Shown: positions 49,643 through 58,088, counted from the first letter of the stretch. The stretch is 64,000 nt of DNA from JAKOVR01 sp031415655 (GCA_031415655.1 JANOSD010000082.1:11492-75491); one strand, 5' to 3'. Notes: generated from the sequence alone by a model not told the origin. Translations and numbers: made by a program.

Positions 49643-50665
49643 GTGACCTCCTCGATCGCTCGTCCCTCACAATCCGCTCAGCCACGGCCGCTCAGGCCGG
49701 AATTCGTAGTCGCCCGCAACCCCGACGTCGACTCGTCGCTCCCCTTCCTTGTCCGTCTCCCTCTGGGTGATGCCGGGGTGATACTCAAGGTGCGGGACAC
49801 CTGGCCACGGACAGCGAAGATCTATTGCCATCCGTCCACCGACTGGCCCGACAATCCGGACATCGTCGAGCGGGTGCCGGTGACGTCGTGCGTACGGCGA
49901 GGCGCGGCGATTGATCTCGTGCTCGACCGGGGTCGGGAGAATCGATCCCAGTTCGTATTCGCCAAAGCGCGCGGTCGAGAGGTCATCTTCTGGCAGAGCG
50001 CCAGGACGGCGCGTCAGGCTCGACCCAACGTGTCGGTGCCCACGGCCCGGTCGTTCGGCCAAGTGTTGGAGATCGTGATCGACAGCCACGAGCAGTACGC
50101 GTGGAACTTCGCCAACCAACAAGCCACCACCCGACGCGCCGCGCTGACCGCGGGCGACTATGGGGTCGAAGACGACGGCCAACTTGTGGCATCGGTCGAG
50201 CGCAAGAGTCTGACTGACCTGGTCGGCACCCTCACCGGTGGGCGACTGCGCTATCTCCTCGCGGCACTTTCGGAACTTCCCCATGCCGCGCTGGTAGTGG
50301 AGAACCGCTACTCCGAAGTGTTCAAGCTCACTCGGGTGCGTCCGTCAACCGTCACCGAGGGTCTGGCGGAAGCGCAGGTGCGGTTCCCCTCGGTGCCGAT
50401 CGTCTTTTGCGAAACACGGCAACTGGCACAGGAATGGACTTATCGGTTCCTCGGCGCCGCGCTCGTGCAGCATGCCGAGCATCAAGCCGCTTCCACGTTG
50501 GAGGCGGCCCTCCCCACTGGAACTCCACTGCCGCCGATGCCCTACCGCGCTCCCGCCGCCACCGAGATTCGAGTGTGGGCAATCGCCAACGGGATCCCCA
50601 TTGGTCCCAAGGGCCGCATCCCGATCGACGTTCGATCCGCCTACGACGACGCCCACCGCAGCTGA
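49643..50665 (+). CDS. ERCC4-type nuclease with Lsr2-like DNA-binding domain
   Basis: The 340-residue protein carries an XPF/ERCC4 nuclease core (VIDSHEQYAWNF, ALTAGDYGVEDDGQLVASVE, ERKSLTDLV near 185), with the ERKxxxD metal-binding pattern intact. Its last 37 residues (EIRVWAIANGIPIGPKGRIP, then VRSAYDDAH) match the Lsr2 C-terminal domain, which binds AT-rich minor groove. It may cut or process branched or foreign DNA at AT-rich sites. GTG 49643 is the start; it stands 25 bases after the hydratase gene. Function inferred from domains only. Confidence 0.82.
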   Translation: MTSSIARPSQSAQPRPLRPEFVVARNPDVDSSLPFLVRLPLGDAGVILKVRDTWPRTAKIYCHPSTDWPDNPDIVERVPVTSCVRRGAAIDLVLDRGRENRSQFVFAKARGREVIFWQSARTARQARPNVSVPTARSFGQVLEIVIDSHEQYAWNFANQQATTRRAALTAGDYGVEDDGQLVASVERKSLTDLVGTLTGGRLRYLLAALSELPHAALVVENRYSEVFKLTRVRPSTVTEGLAEAQVRFPSVPIVFCETRQLAQEWTYRFLGAALVQHAEHQAASTLEAALPTGTPLPPMPYRAPAATEIRVWAIANGIPIGPKGRIPIDVRSAYDDAHRS

Positions 50666-50704
50666 GCACCGTTGCTGTTCGGGCATCGTGTCGGCCGAAT
50701 CGTT

Positions 50705-50748
50705 TCAGCACCTACTCGCCACCTTGTCAGCACCTACTCGCCACCTTG
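50705..50748 (+). repeat. 22-bp perfect tandem repeat
   Basis: TCAGCACCTACTCGCCACCTTG occurs twice without interruption between the convergent nuclease and FAD-oxidoreductase genes. No gene is affected. Confidence 0.9.
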
Positions 50749-50770
50749 TTCGCCCGGTCGGTTCCGCCGG

Positions 50771-52012
50771 TCAATCACCGTGCAAATACTTCAGGACCGC
50801 CGAGGCGGTGCGGCCTCCAGAGAACATCGCCCCCTGGATCGATGCGGTGTCGCGATGGTCGCCGCAGACAAAGATCCCCTCCCCCATCGCCACCGGCTGC
50901 TTGGGACGCAGCGGTGGCCCTTGGGCCGGTTGGCCGTGCACGATCACGTCGGTGCGCAGGTGGGTCCAGTCGGCCGTGCCCGAGTCGAACCAGCGAGCAA
51001 GCTGCTCTTGCACCAAGGCGGTGATGTTCGGCTCGAGAGCGACGGGGCCCGGCACGGCGGCCGCCACGAGGGTGCGGCCGGCGGGAGCGTACGATGGCGC
51101 CACCTCGGTCATGACCGCCACGTTCTTCGCCGGACCACTCGCCTCCCCATCGAGGATGAGCAGCCGGCCACGAAGCGGCGGGCCGGGGGCTTCGAACCAG
51201 CAGCATGCGGTCGACCGTGAACCGGGATCCGAGACTCGCGCCCCAAGCAACTGATGAGCCGCCGGGCCTTCCGTGGCCACCACGACTGCTCGGCCATTCA
51301 CGTGCTCGCCACCTTCGAGTACCACGCCGGAACCGTCGATCCCCGCCACGGTCGCCCCGAGTCGGATGACGTCGTCGGCCAGCGTGGCGGCGATCTGAGC
51401 GGGAATCGCGCCTATCCCAAGGCGGGGCACACCCGTGGCGCCGATCGCCAGCATGCGAAGGATCGTGTCGAACCGACGGCTTGACACTTCAAGGTCGGGA
51501 TCAAGTTGGATGCCAGCGAACAGTGGCTGCCACAACGACTCCATCATCCGGTCAGAGAACCCCGCACACGCCAGTCGTTCCGCCGTGCTCATGTCGGGCC
51601 GTCGGAGAAGTTGGGGCACTGTGTGGCGCCGAACATCGAACACGAGCCGCACCAACCTGGCCTTGTCCGCCACCGTGCCGATGGGCGCCACCGCCGTCCC
51701 GGGGATCCGAAGAGGACGCCGGAGGGGATCGCTCACGCGATAAAAGCGCCCACCCCGCCGAATCGCCGCACCGGGGTCGAAGAGCCCCACCCCGAGCGCG
51801 GGGACGTCAAGACGCTGCTGTACCTCCGGGTAGGCGGTGAGGAGTATCTGAAAGCCACGATCGAGGAGGAAGCCGTCTACGGCGTCGGTGCGCACGCGGC
51901 CGCCGACGCCATCTGACGCCTCGAGTACCGTGCACGCCACGCCGGCTCGGGTCAGGTCCTGAGCACAGGCAAGCCCGGCCAGGCCGGCCCCAACAATCAC
52001 GACGTCGGTCAC
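50771..52012 (-). CDS. FAD-dependent amine oxidase/protoporphyrinogen oxidase-like oxidoreductase
   Basis: The 413-residue flavoprotein opens with VTDVVIVGAGLAGLACAQDL and the second FAD motif CTVLEASDGVGGRVRTD. It has QILLTAYPEVQ in the middle and ends with IFVCGDHRDTASIQGAMFSG, the usual C-terminal FAD-contact segment. Amine oxidases, phytoene desaturases and protoporphyrinogen oxidases share this layout. GTG 52012 is chosen because GGGAGGTGC is just upstream and because it overlaps the stop of a small upstream ORF (GTGA). Substrate unknown. Confidence 0.86.
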   Translation of the reverse strand: MTDVVIVGAGLAGLACAQDLTRAGVACTVLEASDGVGGRVRTDAVDGFLLDRGFQILLTAYPEVQQRLDVPALGVGLFDPGAAIRRGGRFYRVSDPLRRPLRIPGTAVAPIGTVADKARLVRLVFDVRRHTVPQLLRRPDMSTAERLACAGFSDRMMESLWQPLFAGIQLDPDLEVSSRRFDTILRMLAIGATGVPRLGIGAIPAQIAATLADDVIRLGATVAGIDGSGVVLEGGEHVNGRAVVVATEGPAAHQLLGARVSDPGSRSTACCWFEAPGPPLRGRLLILDGEASGPAKNVAVMTEVAPSYAPAGRTLVAAAVPGPVALEPNITALVQEQLARWFDSGTADWTHLRTDVIVHGQPAQGPPLRPKQPVAMGEGIFVCGDHRDTASIQGAMFSGGRTASAVLKYLHGD

Positions 52013-52170
52013 AAGCACCTCCCGTTGTGGTCGCACCCGGCCGCCGCAACGGTGGTGAGGCCCGGTGTCATTCCGTCGGCCTTCAAGTAGTGCGAAGCGA
52101 AGCCGTCCGCCGCCTCGGTGCTGCTGGCGCGGGCGATGCCATCGGTCACGTCATCGAGGACTGGCACCAC
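52009..52170 (-). CDS. small protein coupled to FAD oxidoreductase
   Basis: This 53-codon ORF is easily overlooked. It starts at GTG 52170, six bases after a perfect GGAGGT site, and ends in a TGA that overlaps the GTG of the FAD-oxidoreductase gene (GTGA). Codon third positions are almost all G or C, as in the real genes here. The product begins MVPVLDDVTDGIARASSTEA and ends AAAGCDHNGRCL with two Cys. I recognise no family. A small redox partner or leader peptide is possible, but this is speculation. Confidence 0.6.
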   Translation of the reverse strand: MVPVLDDVTDGIARASSTEAADGFASHYLKADGMTPGLTTVAAAGCDHNGRCL

Positions 52171-52401
52171 GGGTAAACCTCCGGTACGGGGGGCGGGGGG
52201 AATCGCGCCAGGAGGCTATCGACACCGTGGCCGCACCACTTCCCCCATCGCCACAGTATTTTCCTACACGCGGCACCAAGGAGGACGGCAACAGCGCCGG
52301 ACGATTCGATTGCGTACGGACTGCCCGTGGGCGAGCTACTCGGTGTGCATGGTCGAAGACACGCGACGGTGGTAACGCCCAGCCATGATGTCGAGCTGAG
52401 G

Positions 52402-52962
52402 TCAGAGCTGCACGCGGTACACCAACAGCACTGCCCCGGTCGCGAAACGCCGCTCGCTGATGAGCTTGAGGTCGAGACGCATATCGGTCGGTAACGCCGG
52501 CTTACCGTCGCCAACCGTCACCGGGAGCAGCATCAAAACCAGCTCGTCCACAACGCCCGAACGTAAGGCGTGGGCGGCGAGCCCCGGTCCCCCCACCAGC
52601 AGGTCGGCCGAGGAAGACTCCTTCAAAGCACGCACCTCGCTGGCGTCGAACGCCGACACGATGCGTGTCCGCGTCGTGACCGGGTCGGTGAGGGTGGTCG
52701 AGTAGACGAGTTTGTCCGAATCCTGCCAGGAGGCAGCGAAGTCGGCCAGCACCGCCGACTGCTCGGCGAGCGAGGGATCCGTTTCCCACACCGCCATCGT
52801 CTCGTACATGCGGCGCCCCAGCAACTGAGTCTTGATCCCGCGCATCATGTCGTTCCAAAACTCGTGCATGGCCTCGTCGGGCATCGACCAGTCGAAAGAG
52901 CCGGAGGCGTCCTCGGTGAAGCCGTCCAGCGAGGCGTTCGTTCCGTAGATGAGCTTCCCCAT
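52402..52962 (-). CDS. RibD/dihydrofolate reductase-like family protein
   Basis: The 186-residue protein belongs to the DHFR-like RibD C-terminal family: MGKLIYGTNASLDGFTED, LLGRRMYETMAVWET, DLLVGGPGLAAHALRSGVV and ELVLMLLPVTVGDG. It probably binds NADPH but its substrate is unknown, and it is not a housekeeping FolA. ATG 52962 follows GGAGAAC; an open frame extends upstream. Divergent from the ArsR-SRPBCC operon. Confidence 0.85.
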   Translation of the reverse strand: MGKLIYGTNASLDGFTEDASGSFDWSMPDEAMHEFWNDMMRGIKTQLLGRRMYETMAVWETDPSLAEQSAVLADFAASWQDSDKLVYSTTLTDPVTTRTRIVSAFDASEVRALKESSSADLLVGGPGLAAHALRSGVVDELVLMLLPVTVGDGKPALPTDMRLDLKLISERRFATGAVLLVYRVQL

Positions 52963-53067
52963 GTAGTTCTCCGAGCAGTTTGGTGATGGCGGGTGCGACG
53001 CCTCCCGTGTCTTCACCTTTGTAGTCTCCGCGGCGACGACGTGAGCAAGCATTGCTGGCGCTCGCTC

Positions 53068-53097
53068 TTGACATTATTTAGTGCTTCTGTTAAATAA
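53068..53097 (+). promoter_or_regulatory. sigma70-type promoter with dyad, ArsR-SRPBCC operon
   Basis: TTGACA (53068-53073), 17 bases, TAAATA (53091-53096). A 7-bp inverted repeat TTATTTA (53074-53080) and TAAATAA (53091-53097) covers the spacer and -10 box and is a good ArsR operator candidate. The region is conspicuously AT-rich. Confidence 0.65.
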
Positions 53098-53130
53098 CTA
53101 CCGTGTGAAGTATCCACCGAAAGCACAACG

Positions 53131-53499
53131 ATGGCGACCGTGACGACGCCCGATCGGTTCGACCTCGTCTTCGGCGCGTTGTCGGATCCCACGCGACGCT
53201 CGATCGTGCGTCGACTGGCCGACGGCGAGGCCACCGTGCTCGAGTTGGCCGAACCGTTCCCGATCAGCCTCCCGGCGATCTCCCGCCACTTGAAGGTGCT
53301 CGAGCAGGCGGGCCTGATCAGCCGCGGCCGAGATGGACAGCGGCGGCCATGTCGGCTTCGGACGGAGCCGCTGATGGAGATCGCAAAATGGGCCGAGCAC
53401 ACGCAAGCCGCATGGGAGCAGCGCCTCGACCGCCTCGATGCGCACCTCGCGCGCACCACGCAACCAACCGCCTCCTCACCAACTTTGGAGAAGCCATGA
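53131..53499 (+). CDS. ArsR-family transcriptional regulator
   Basis: The 122-residue winged HTH protein has DPTRRSIVRRLADGEATVLE and LPAISRHLKVLEQAGLISRG as recognition helix and turn. There is no Cys pair in the recognition helix, so metal sensing is unlikely; ArsR proteins paired with SRPBCC proteins are common in actinobacteria. It has a canonical promoter with a dyad upstream and overlaps the SRPBCC gene by ATGA, so it probably represses its own operon. Confidence 0.9.
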   Translation: MATVTTPDRFDLVFGALSDPTRRSIVRRLADGEATVLELAEPFPISLPAISRHLKVLEQAGLISRGRDGQRRPCRLRTEPLMEIAKWAEHTQAAWEQRLDRLDAHLARTTQPTASSPTLEKP

Positions 53500-53984
53500 G
53501 CAATGCCCCGATTATCACCGACCCAACGACGTGGGCGCTCGACCGTGAGATCGTTCTCGTTCGAGTTCTTGACGCGCCTCGCGCCGCAGTGTTCGCCGCG
53601 TGGACCGATGCCGACGCCTTCTGCCAATGGTTCGGCCCCGACGGGTATACCTGCATCGTCCGGCAAATGGACGCCCGCTCCGGGGGCCGGGCGTGTTTCG
53701 ACATGACCTCCGCCGACGGCACCGTGTACACGAACCGGTTCGACTACCTCGAAATCGTCCCTGACCAACGGCTGGTGATGGACCACGGCTCCGACATCGA
53801 CAATGACCCCACGCGCTTTCGGGTGACGATAACCCTCGACGAACAAACCGATGGAAAGACGGTGCTGACGCTCCGGCAGATCCATCCAACCGTCGAGCAG
53901 CGAAATGCCGGCATCGGCTTCGGCGCGGTCGAGCTCGGTCTGCAGACGATGCAAAAGCTCGCCCGCCATCTCGGGGTCGACTGA
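53496..53984 (+). CDS. SRPBCC (AHSA1-like) protein
   Basis: The 162-residue START/Bet v1-like protein shows EIVLVRVLDAPRAAVFAAWT at its N-terminus, QWFGPDGYT, then YLEIVPDQRLVMDH and GAVELGLQTMQKLARHL at the end. These are features of the AHSA1 subgroup of SRPBCC proteins. Such proteins bind hydrophobic ligands in a deep cavity. ATG 53496 overlaps the ArsR stop. The ligand is unknown. Confidence 0.88.
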   Translation: MSNAPIITDPTTWALDREIVLVRVLDAPRAAVFAAWTDADAFCQWFGPDGYTCIVRQMDARSGGRACFDMTSADGTVYTNRFDYLEIVPDQRLVMDHGSDIDNDPTRFRVTITLDEQTDGKTVLTLRQIHPTVEQRNAGIGFGAVELGLQTMQKLARHLGVD

Positions 53985-54274
53985 ACCTCGGGGTCGCCTG
54001 AACCTCGGGTCGTCCTGAATCCCAGGACAGCCGTTTTCCCAACGCGAGCCGCCAATACGCGGGTCCCATTCGCGGCCAGATCACCGGCGAAATCGCCAAG
54101 CAGGTGGCGGCCTACCGAACCGCAGTCCAATAGGGGCGACCCGCAATGGTTGGGGCGGGCACGAGCGGAGCGCCGACGCCGCCCAAACCTCCCAGACCGC
54201 CCACACCTCCCAGGCCGCACAAGAGCGATCGTGCCCGTGGGTACGCTCTCACCATTCCGACGACGAGGCGTGTC
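53985..54274. other. gap with degenerate short repeats
   Basis: These 290 bases begin with imperfect copies of CTGAACCTCGGGGTCG at the end of the SRPBCC gene. A short open frame ending in EIAKQVAAYRTAVQ (stop near 54133) may be a gene remnant but has no clear start. CCTCCCA-type repeats follow. TACGCT (54243-54248) could belong to the sulfatase promoter. Confidence 0.4.
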
Positions 54275-55693
54275 ATGACTTCGAACCCGATCGAGAAACG
54301 CCCGAACGTGGTGCTCATCAACTGCGACGATCTCGGCTATGGCGATCTTGGCTGTTACGGCTCCACCCGCAACAAAACCCCGACCATCGACCGGCTTGCC
54401 GCCGAGGGGATCCGGTTCGATTCCTTCTACCAGGGGTCACCCGTCTGCTCGCCGTCCCGTGCCGCGCTCCTCACCGGCTGTTACCCGCCCCGTATCGGCT
54501 TTGGTTCGTTCGACGGCTTTCCCGTGCTGTTCCCGGGCCACTCCGTCGGCCTTCCGCCCACCGAGATCAGCATGGCGACCATGCTCTCCAACGCCGGCTA
54601 CCGCACCCAGATGATCGGCAAATGGCACTGCGGCGATCAACCCGACTTTTTACCCACCAACCACGGCTTCGACCATTACTTCGGCCTCCCCTACAGCAAC
54701 GACATGGGGCGCCAAGCCGACCCGCTCGGTGTTTTCCCCGAGATGCCGCCGCTCCCGCTCCTGTTCGATGACGACGTCATCGAACAGCAACCCGACCAGG
54801 CATCACTCACCGAGCGGTACGTCGTCGAGGCCGTGAAGTTCATGCGGTCGGCGAAGGACGACCCGTTTTTCTTGTACCTCGCCCACATGTATGTCCACAT
54901 CCCGATTTACGTGCAGCGTCGTTTTTCCGAGCAGTCCGAAAACGGCCGGTACGGGGCGGCAGTCGAATCGATCGACTGGGCGACGTCAGTACTCCTTCGC
55001 GAACTGGTGACGCTCGGGCTCGAGGAAAACACCATCGTGATCTTCACGAGCGACAACGGTTCGCTGGGTGACAACGTTGTACCGTACGGCGGCGACGGCG
55101 AGCCACTCGGCGCGAGCAACGGTCCTCTGCGCGGCGCCAAGGCGCACACCTGGGAAGGGGGAATGCGTGTGCCCGGCATCGTCCGGTGGCCGCGACGGAT
55201 CGCCCCCGGTCGTGTCAGCGACGAAATCGTGTTGTCGCTCGACCTCTATCCGACGCTCGCCGCCGTCTGTGGTGCCGAGGTGCCGAACGACCGCACGATC
55301 GACGGACGCGACGTGTCGTCGATCTGGTTCGACGACACCGCCACCTCGCCGCACGAGGTGTTCCTCTACTACTGGATGAACGACCTCGAGGCGGTGAGGG
55401 TCGGGCCGTGGAAGCTCCACTTCGCCAAACGCGGTTTGGAATTGTGCGAGTTGTATGACCTCGAAAACGACATCGGCGAGACCACAAACCTCGCCGCTGT
55501 GCACCCCGACATCGTGACGCAGCTGAACGAAACAGCGTCGGCGGCGAGAGCGTCACTCGGCGATGCCCGTCTGGGGGTCATGGGCAACGACGTGCGGTCA
55601 ATCGGACGGGTTGACAACCCCAAGCCGCTCACGCTCTTCGACCCCGAACACCCCTACTACCTGGCCGAGTACGACCTCAGCGACCGCGGCTGA
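54275..55693 (+). CDS. type I sulfatase (arylsulfatase-like)
   Basis: The 472-residue sulfatase has NVVLINCDDLGYGDLGCYGS with metal Asp residues, the formylglycine signature C58-S-P-S-R-AALLTG that must be oxidised by a formylglycine-generating enzyme, GKWHCGD and FTSDNGS. There is no signal peptide at ATG 54275, so it would act in the cytoplasm unless the longer open frame from 54146 is used. The maturation enzyme is not in the window. Substrate unknown. Confidence 0.9.
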   Translation: MTSNPIEKRPNVVLINCDDLGYGDLGCYGSTRNKTPTIDRLAAEGIRFDSFYQGSPVCSPSRAALLTGCYPPRIGFGSFDGFPVLFPGHSVGLPPTEISMATMLSNAGYRTQMIGKWHCGDQPDFLPTNHGFDHYFGLPYSNDMGRQADPLGVFPEMPPLPLLFDDDVIEQQPDQASLTERYVVEAVKFMRSAKDDPFFLYLAHMYVHIPIYVQRRFSEQSENGRYGAAVESIDWATSVLLRELVTLGLEENTIVIFTSDNGSLGDNVVPYGGDGEPLGASNGPLRGAKAHTWEGGMRVPGIVRWPRRIAPGRVSDEIVLSLDLYPTLAAVCGAEVPNDRTIDGRDVSSIWFDDTATSPHEVFLYYWMNDLEAVRVGPWKLHFAKRGLELCELYDLENDIGETTNLAAVHPDIVTQLNETASAARASLGDARLGVMGNDVRSIGRVDNPKPLTLFDPEHPYYLAEYDLSDRG

Positions 55694-55730
55694 CGGGCCA
55701 GAAGACGCCGCCGAGGCATGGCCTCAGGGC

Positions 55731-55922
55731 TCACGGCTCCGCTATGGAGAACTGGGCCCCGATCCGTTGTTTCCACTGGTCGGCCTCGCCCCCTCGCAAT
55801 CGACGGCCGTTGATGCGGATCCCAATCGCGTACGGCACGCCGTCGGCCTGACCGGAGCCATCGTCTTTCGGCTGCGCCCAGTCCCACGTGACGTGCTCAC
55901 CTGTGTCGAGTGTCCATTCCAT
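55731..55922 (-). CDS. small hypothetical protein
   Basis: The 63-residue acidic, Trp-rich product reads MEWTLDTGEHVTWDWAQPKD at the N-terminus and ends RIGAQFSIAEP. A GGGAG site is about 10 bases upstream. Codon use is like the neighbouring genes, which supports a real gene. It follows the sulfatase convergently; no family recognised. Confidence 0.5.
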   Translation of the reverse strand: MEWTLDTGEHVTWDWAQPKDDGSGQADGVPYAIGIRINGRRLRGGEADQWKQRIGAQFSIAEP

Positions 55923-56010
55923 TCACCGAGTCTCCCACCTTCCCCGTTGGTGCCAACAACTCGTGACCAACATCCCGGTATCCAGTAGGGCGTGCCCTTC
56001 ACCGCCGGCT

Positions 56011-56715
56011 TCAGGCGGGCGTTTTGTCGGGTGACCGACGCAGCCCACGCTCGGCGGCGAGGGCCGTCGGAGCGACGGTGAGCCGGTAGGGGACGCGAAG
56101 CATCCAGTTCGGAAGCGAGGAGTGGCGCTCCTCCTCCGCGACCCTCGCCCGGAGATGTTCTTTGGGTCCAATTGTCGACGCCGGCTCATCGTGGCGGAAG
56201 TCGATCGCCACCAAATGTTTGACATTCTTGTAGCCGTACTGCCCCGGACTGACGAGGCGAAGTGGCGCGCCGTGTTTGGCATCGAGCGGTGCTCCGTCGA
56301 GGTGCGTCGCCAGCAACACCGTCGGTTGCAGGACCGTCGGTTGCAGGACATCCTCGGTACGGAATACGGCCTGTTGTCGGTCAGCGGCAGATGCGGTCAA
56401 GTAGGGCGGAAGATCGTTCCCAACCGTGGCCCGAACGACATCAACGAATCGCACGCCGCTCCACCGCAGACCGCGTACCGACCACGTCGTGACGCAATGG
56501 AAATCGTTTGTTTGATCGATTCGCTCGAACTCGTCCCATGCCGAGTGCTCGACCTTGGCGATGAGGTCGCCCTCGACGGAAATCGCCAGCGAGACGGGAC
56601 CGGTCTTGGGTGCCCACCGCAGCGGCTTGTCCGAAAATCGCGGGAACTGCTTCAGCTCTCTCTGACCCGGCGGAAGCCCCTTTGCTCGGCGCGGCCACAA
56701 CGACAGCACGGTCAC
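56011..56715 (-). CDS. molybdopterin-dependent oxidoreductase (sulfite oxidase/YedY fold)
   Basis: The 234-residue protein resembles the Oxidored_molyb fold: LPPGQRELKQFPRF, FHCVTTWSVRGLRWSGVRF with the molybdenum-ligand Cys, and GAPLRLVSPGQYGYKNVKHL. GTG 56715 overlaps the upstream gene's stop (GTGA) and is preferred to 56751. A perfect 15-bp tandem duplication (56318-56347) adds LQPTV twice in a surface loop. The electron acceptor and substrate are unknown. Confidence 0.85.
   Translation of the reverse strand: MTVLSLWPRRAKGLPPGQRELKQFPRFSDKPLRWAPKTGPVSLAISVEGDLIAKVEHSAWDEFERIDQTNDFHCVTTWSVRGLRWSGVRFVDVVRATVGNDLPPYLTASAADRQQAVFRTEDVLQPTVLQPTVLLATHLDGAPLDAKHGAPLRLVSPGQYGYKNVKHLVAIDFRHDEPASTIGPKEHLRARVAEEERHSSLPNWMLRVPYRLTVAPTALAAERGLRRSPDKTPA
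56318..56347 (+). repeat. 15-bp perfect tandem repeat
   Basis: ACCGTCGGTTGCAGG occurs twice in tandem within the molybdopterin oxidoreductase gene. It is in frame and duplicates five residues of a loop, giving LQPTVLQPTV. Confidence 0.9.
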
Positions 56716-57311
56716 GAGAGGTGCGCCCGTCGATCGATGGCGGCGAGCCAACTGCGGCGGATGGTGCCGCTCGGGCCGCGGATAAGTGTCCAGTACGGCA
56801 GGAACTTGCGGCTGCTCGCGGCGTCGGTGCCGGTCACCCAGGTTTCGGTCTCGATACGTGTGGTGCCGTCGCCGAGGTCGATCGCCTCCAGACGGGCCGT
56901 AGTCTTCGCGTAGCCGGGACGGTCGAACGCAAGGAACGCGTCGGGACCGTCCAACTCGACGGGATGGTTCGCCGTCGGCGACCAGAACCGTCCGACGGCG
57001 CCGAACAGCACCAACGCCCGACCCCGCTCGGGTCGTTCGTCTCGGCGGAGGAACACGAACCCTGCGTCAGCGAACAAATCGAGCGCCGGACTGGGCGCGC
57101 TCGTCCGAAGCGATTGTCCACCGGTGAAACGACCGGGAAGGCCGCGCAAGGCCATCAATGGGCCGAGCAGTCGGATCTCCTCCCCCGTTACGGCGAGGCA
57201 CGATGCCCACACCGGCTCGATCGGTCGATCAACGGTCCGTTGGTGGCGCTCGGCGAATCGAGGGGCCGCCAAAGTGTCACGCAACTCAAGGTCGGATTGG
57301 AGCGGAGCCAT
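56712..57311 (-). CDS. hypothetical protein, possible SRPBCC-like fold
   Basis: The 199-residue product (ATG 57311) contains VDRPIEPVWASCLAVTGEEI and PVELDGPDAFLAFDRPGYAK, and then TTRIETETWVTGTDAASSRK; the strand pattern suggests a ligand-binding beta-grasp such as SRPBCC. It is coupled to the molybdopterin oxidoreductase by a GTGA overlap. A TGACACA...TGTGTCA dyad overlaps its promoter and separates it from the divergent TetR gene, its likely regulator. Confidence 0.6.
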   Translation of the reverse strand: MAPLQSDLELRDTLAAPRFAERHQRTVDRPIEPVWASCLAVTGEEIRLLGPLMALRGLPGRFTGGQSLRTSAPSPALDLFADAGFVFLRRDERPERGRALVLFGAVGRFWSPTANHPVELDGPDAFLAFDRPGYAKTTARLEAIDLGDGTTRIETETWVTGTDAASSRKFLPYWTLIRGPSGTIRRSWLAAIDRRAHLS

Positions 57312-57321
57312 AGCGCCACAA

Positions 57322-57354
57322 TGACACAGCGTCTCAAGTTGCGTCAATGTGTCA
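57322..57354. promoter_or_regulatory. TetR operator-like dyad
   Basis: TGACACA (57322-57328) and TGTGTCA (57348-57354) form an inverted repeat with GCGTCTCAAGTTGCGTCAA between them. The site is 11 bases from the hypothetical gene's start and 21 bases from the TetR start, a typical divergent arrangement. Confidence 0.6.
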
Positions 57355-57363
57355 AATGTCTCC

Positions 57364-57369
57364 TACGCT
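57364..57369 (+). promoter_or_regulatory. -10 box TACGCT for leaderless TetR gene
   Basis: TACGCT is six bases before ATG 57376, next to the dyad, so bound TetR would also limit its own transcription. Confidence 0.45.
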
Positions 57370-57375
57370 GGATCC

Positions 57376-57948
57376 ATGCCGAACCTTCGCCAGCGACGAC
57401 ACGTCGACACCCGCATCGATCTCGTTGCCGCCGCGTTCGGGCTTTTCGCCGAACGGGGTTACGGCGAGATCAGCATGGACGACATAGCGAAGGCCGCCGG
57501 CGTCTCCCGCAGCACCGCGTACCGGAGGTTCCCCTCCAAGGAAGACGTCGTCCTCGAGGTGGCGAAACGCTGGCTCGATGCCTTCGATACTGCCGCCGAC
57601 GATCTTTCGAGCGATACGCCGCTCACCGAGGCCATCGCGCAAGCCACCCGTGCCGTCGCCACCCACATCGACGACAACATGGAGATCGCCCGCGCCTCCT
57701 ACGCGATCCTCGAACAGGCCCCGACCCTCAAGGTGTCCGGAATTGCCACGACGGAGTGGGCATCACGCATGGTCGCGCTGATCGAGCGTCACGGGGACGT
57801 CGATCGCGAGACTGCGGCGGTCATTGCCGGGGCGTACCTCGGCGCACTCGACGCGATGATGGTCCATTGGGCGAGCACGGGCGACCGCGAGTCGGTGGTT
57901 GCCGCCACCCGTCGAGTGATCGACCTTCTACGGCCTGTCCTTCGATAA
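57376..57948 (+). CDS. TetR-family regulator
   Basis: The 190-residue protein has the N-terminal HTH (LVAAAFGLFAERGYGEISMD, then DIAKAAGVSRSTAYRRFPSK) and a helical ligand-binding domain. It is divergent from the hypothetical-molybdopterin oxidoreductase operon with a dyad between, so it is a probable local repressor. The effector is unknown. Confidence 0.92.
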   Translation: MPNLRQRRHVDTRIDLVAAAFGLFAERGYGEISMDDIAKAAGVSRSTAYRRFPSKEDVVLEVAKRWLDAFDTAADDLSSDTPLTEAIAQATRAVATHIDDNMEIARASYAILEQAPTLKVSGIATTEWASRMVALIERHGDVDRETAAVIAGAYLGALDAMMVHWASTGDRESVVAATRRVIDLLRPVLR

Positions 57949-58088
57949 CTGGGGTTCCCTCGGGACACCCGATGGTGGGCCGTTGGCCCAAAGATCCGCA
58001 CACTGGTACTCGCCGACACGGGCCCGCAGCGTGGCGGATGGCAAGGGCGGGCCGGATCGGCTCGGGCGCAGTGCAGCCGGGAGGGCTG

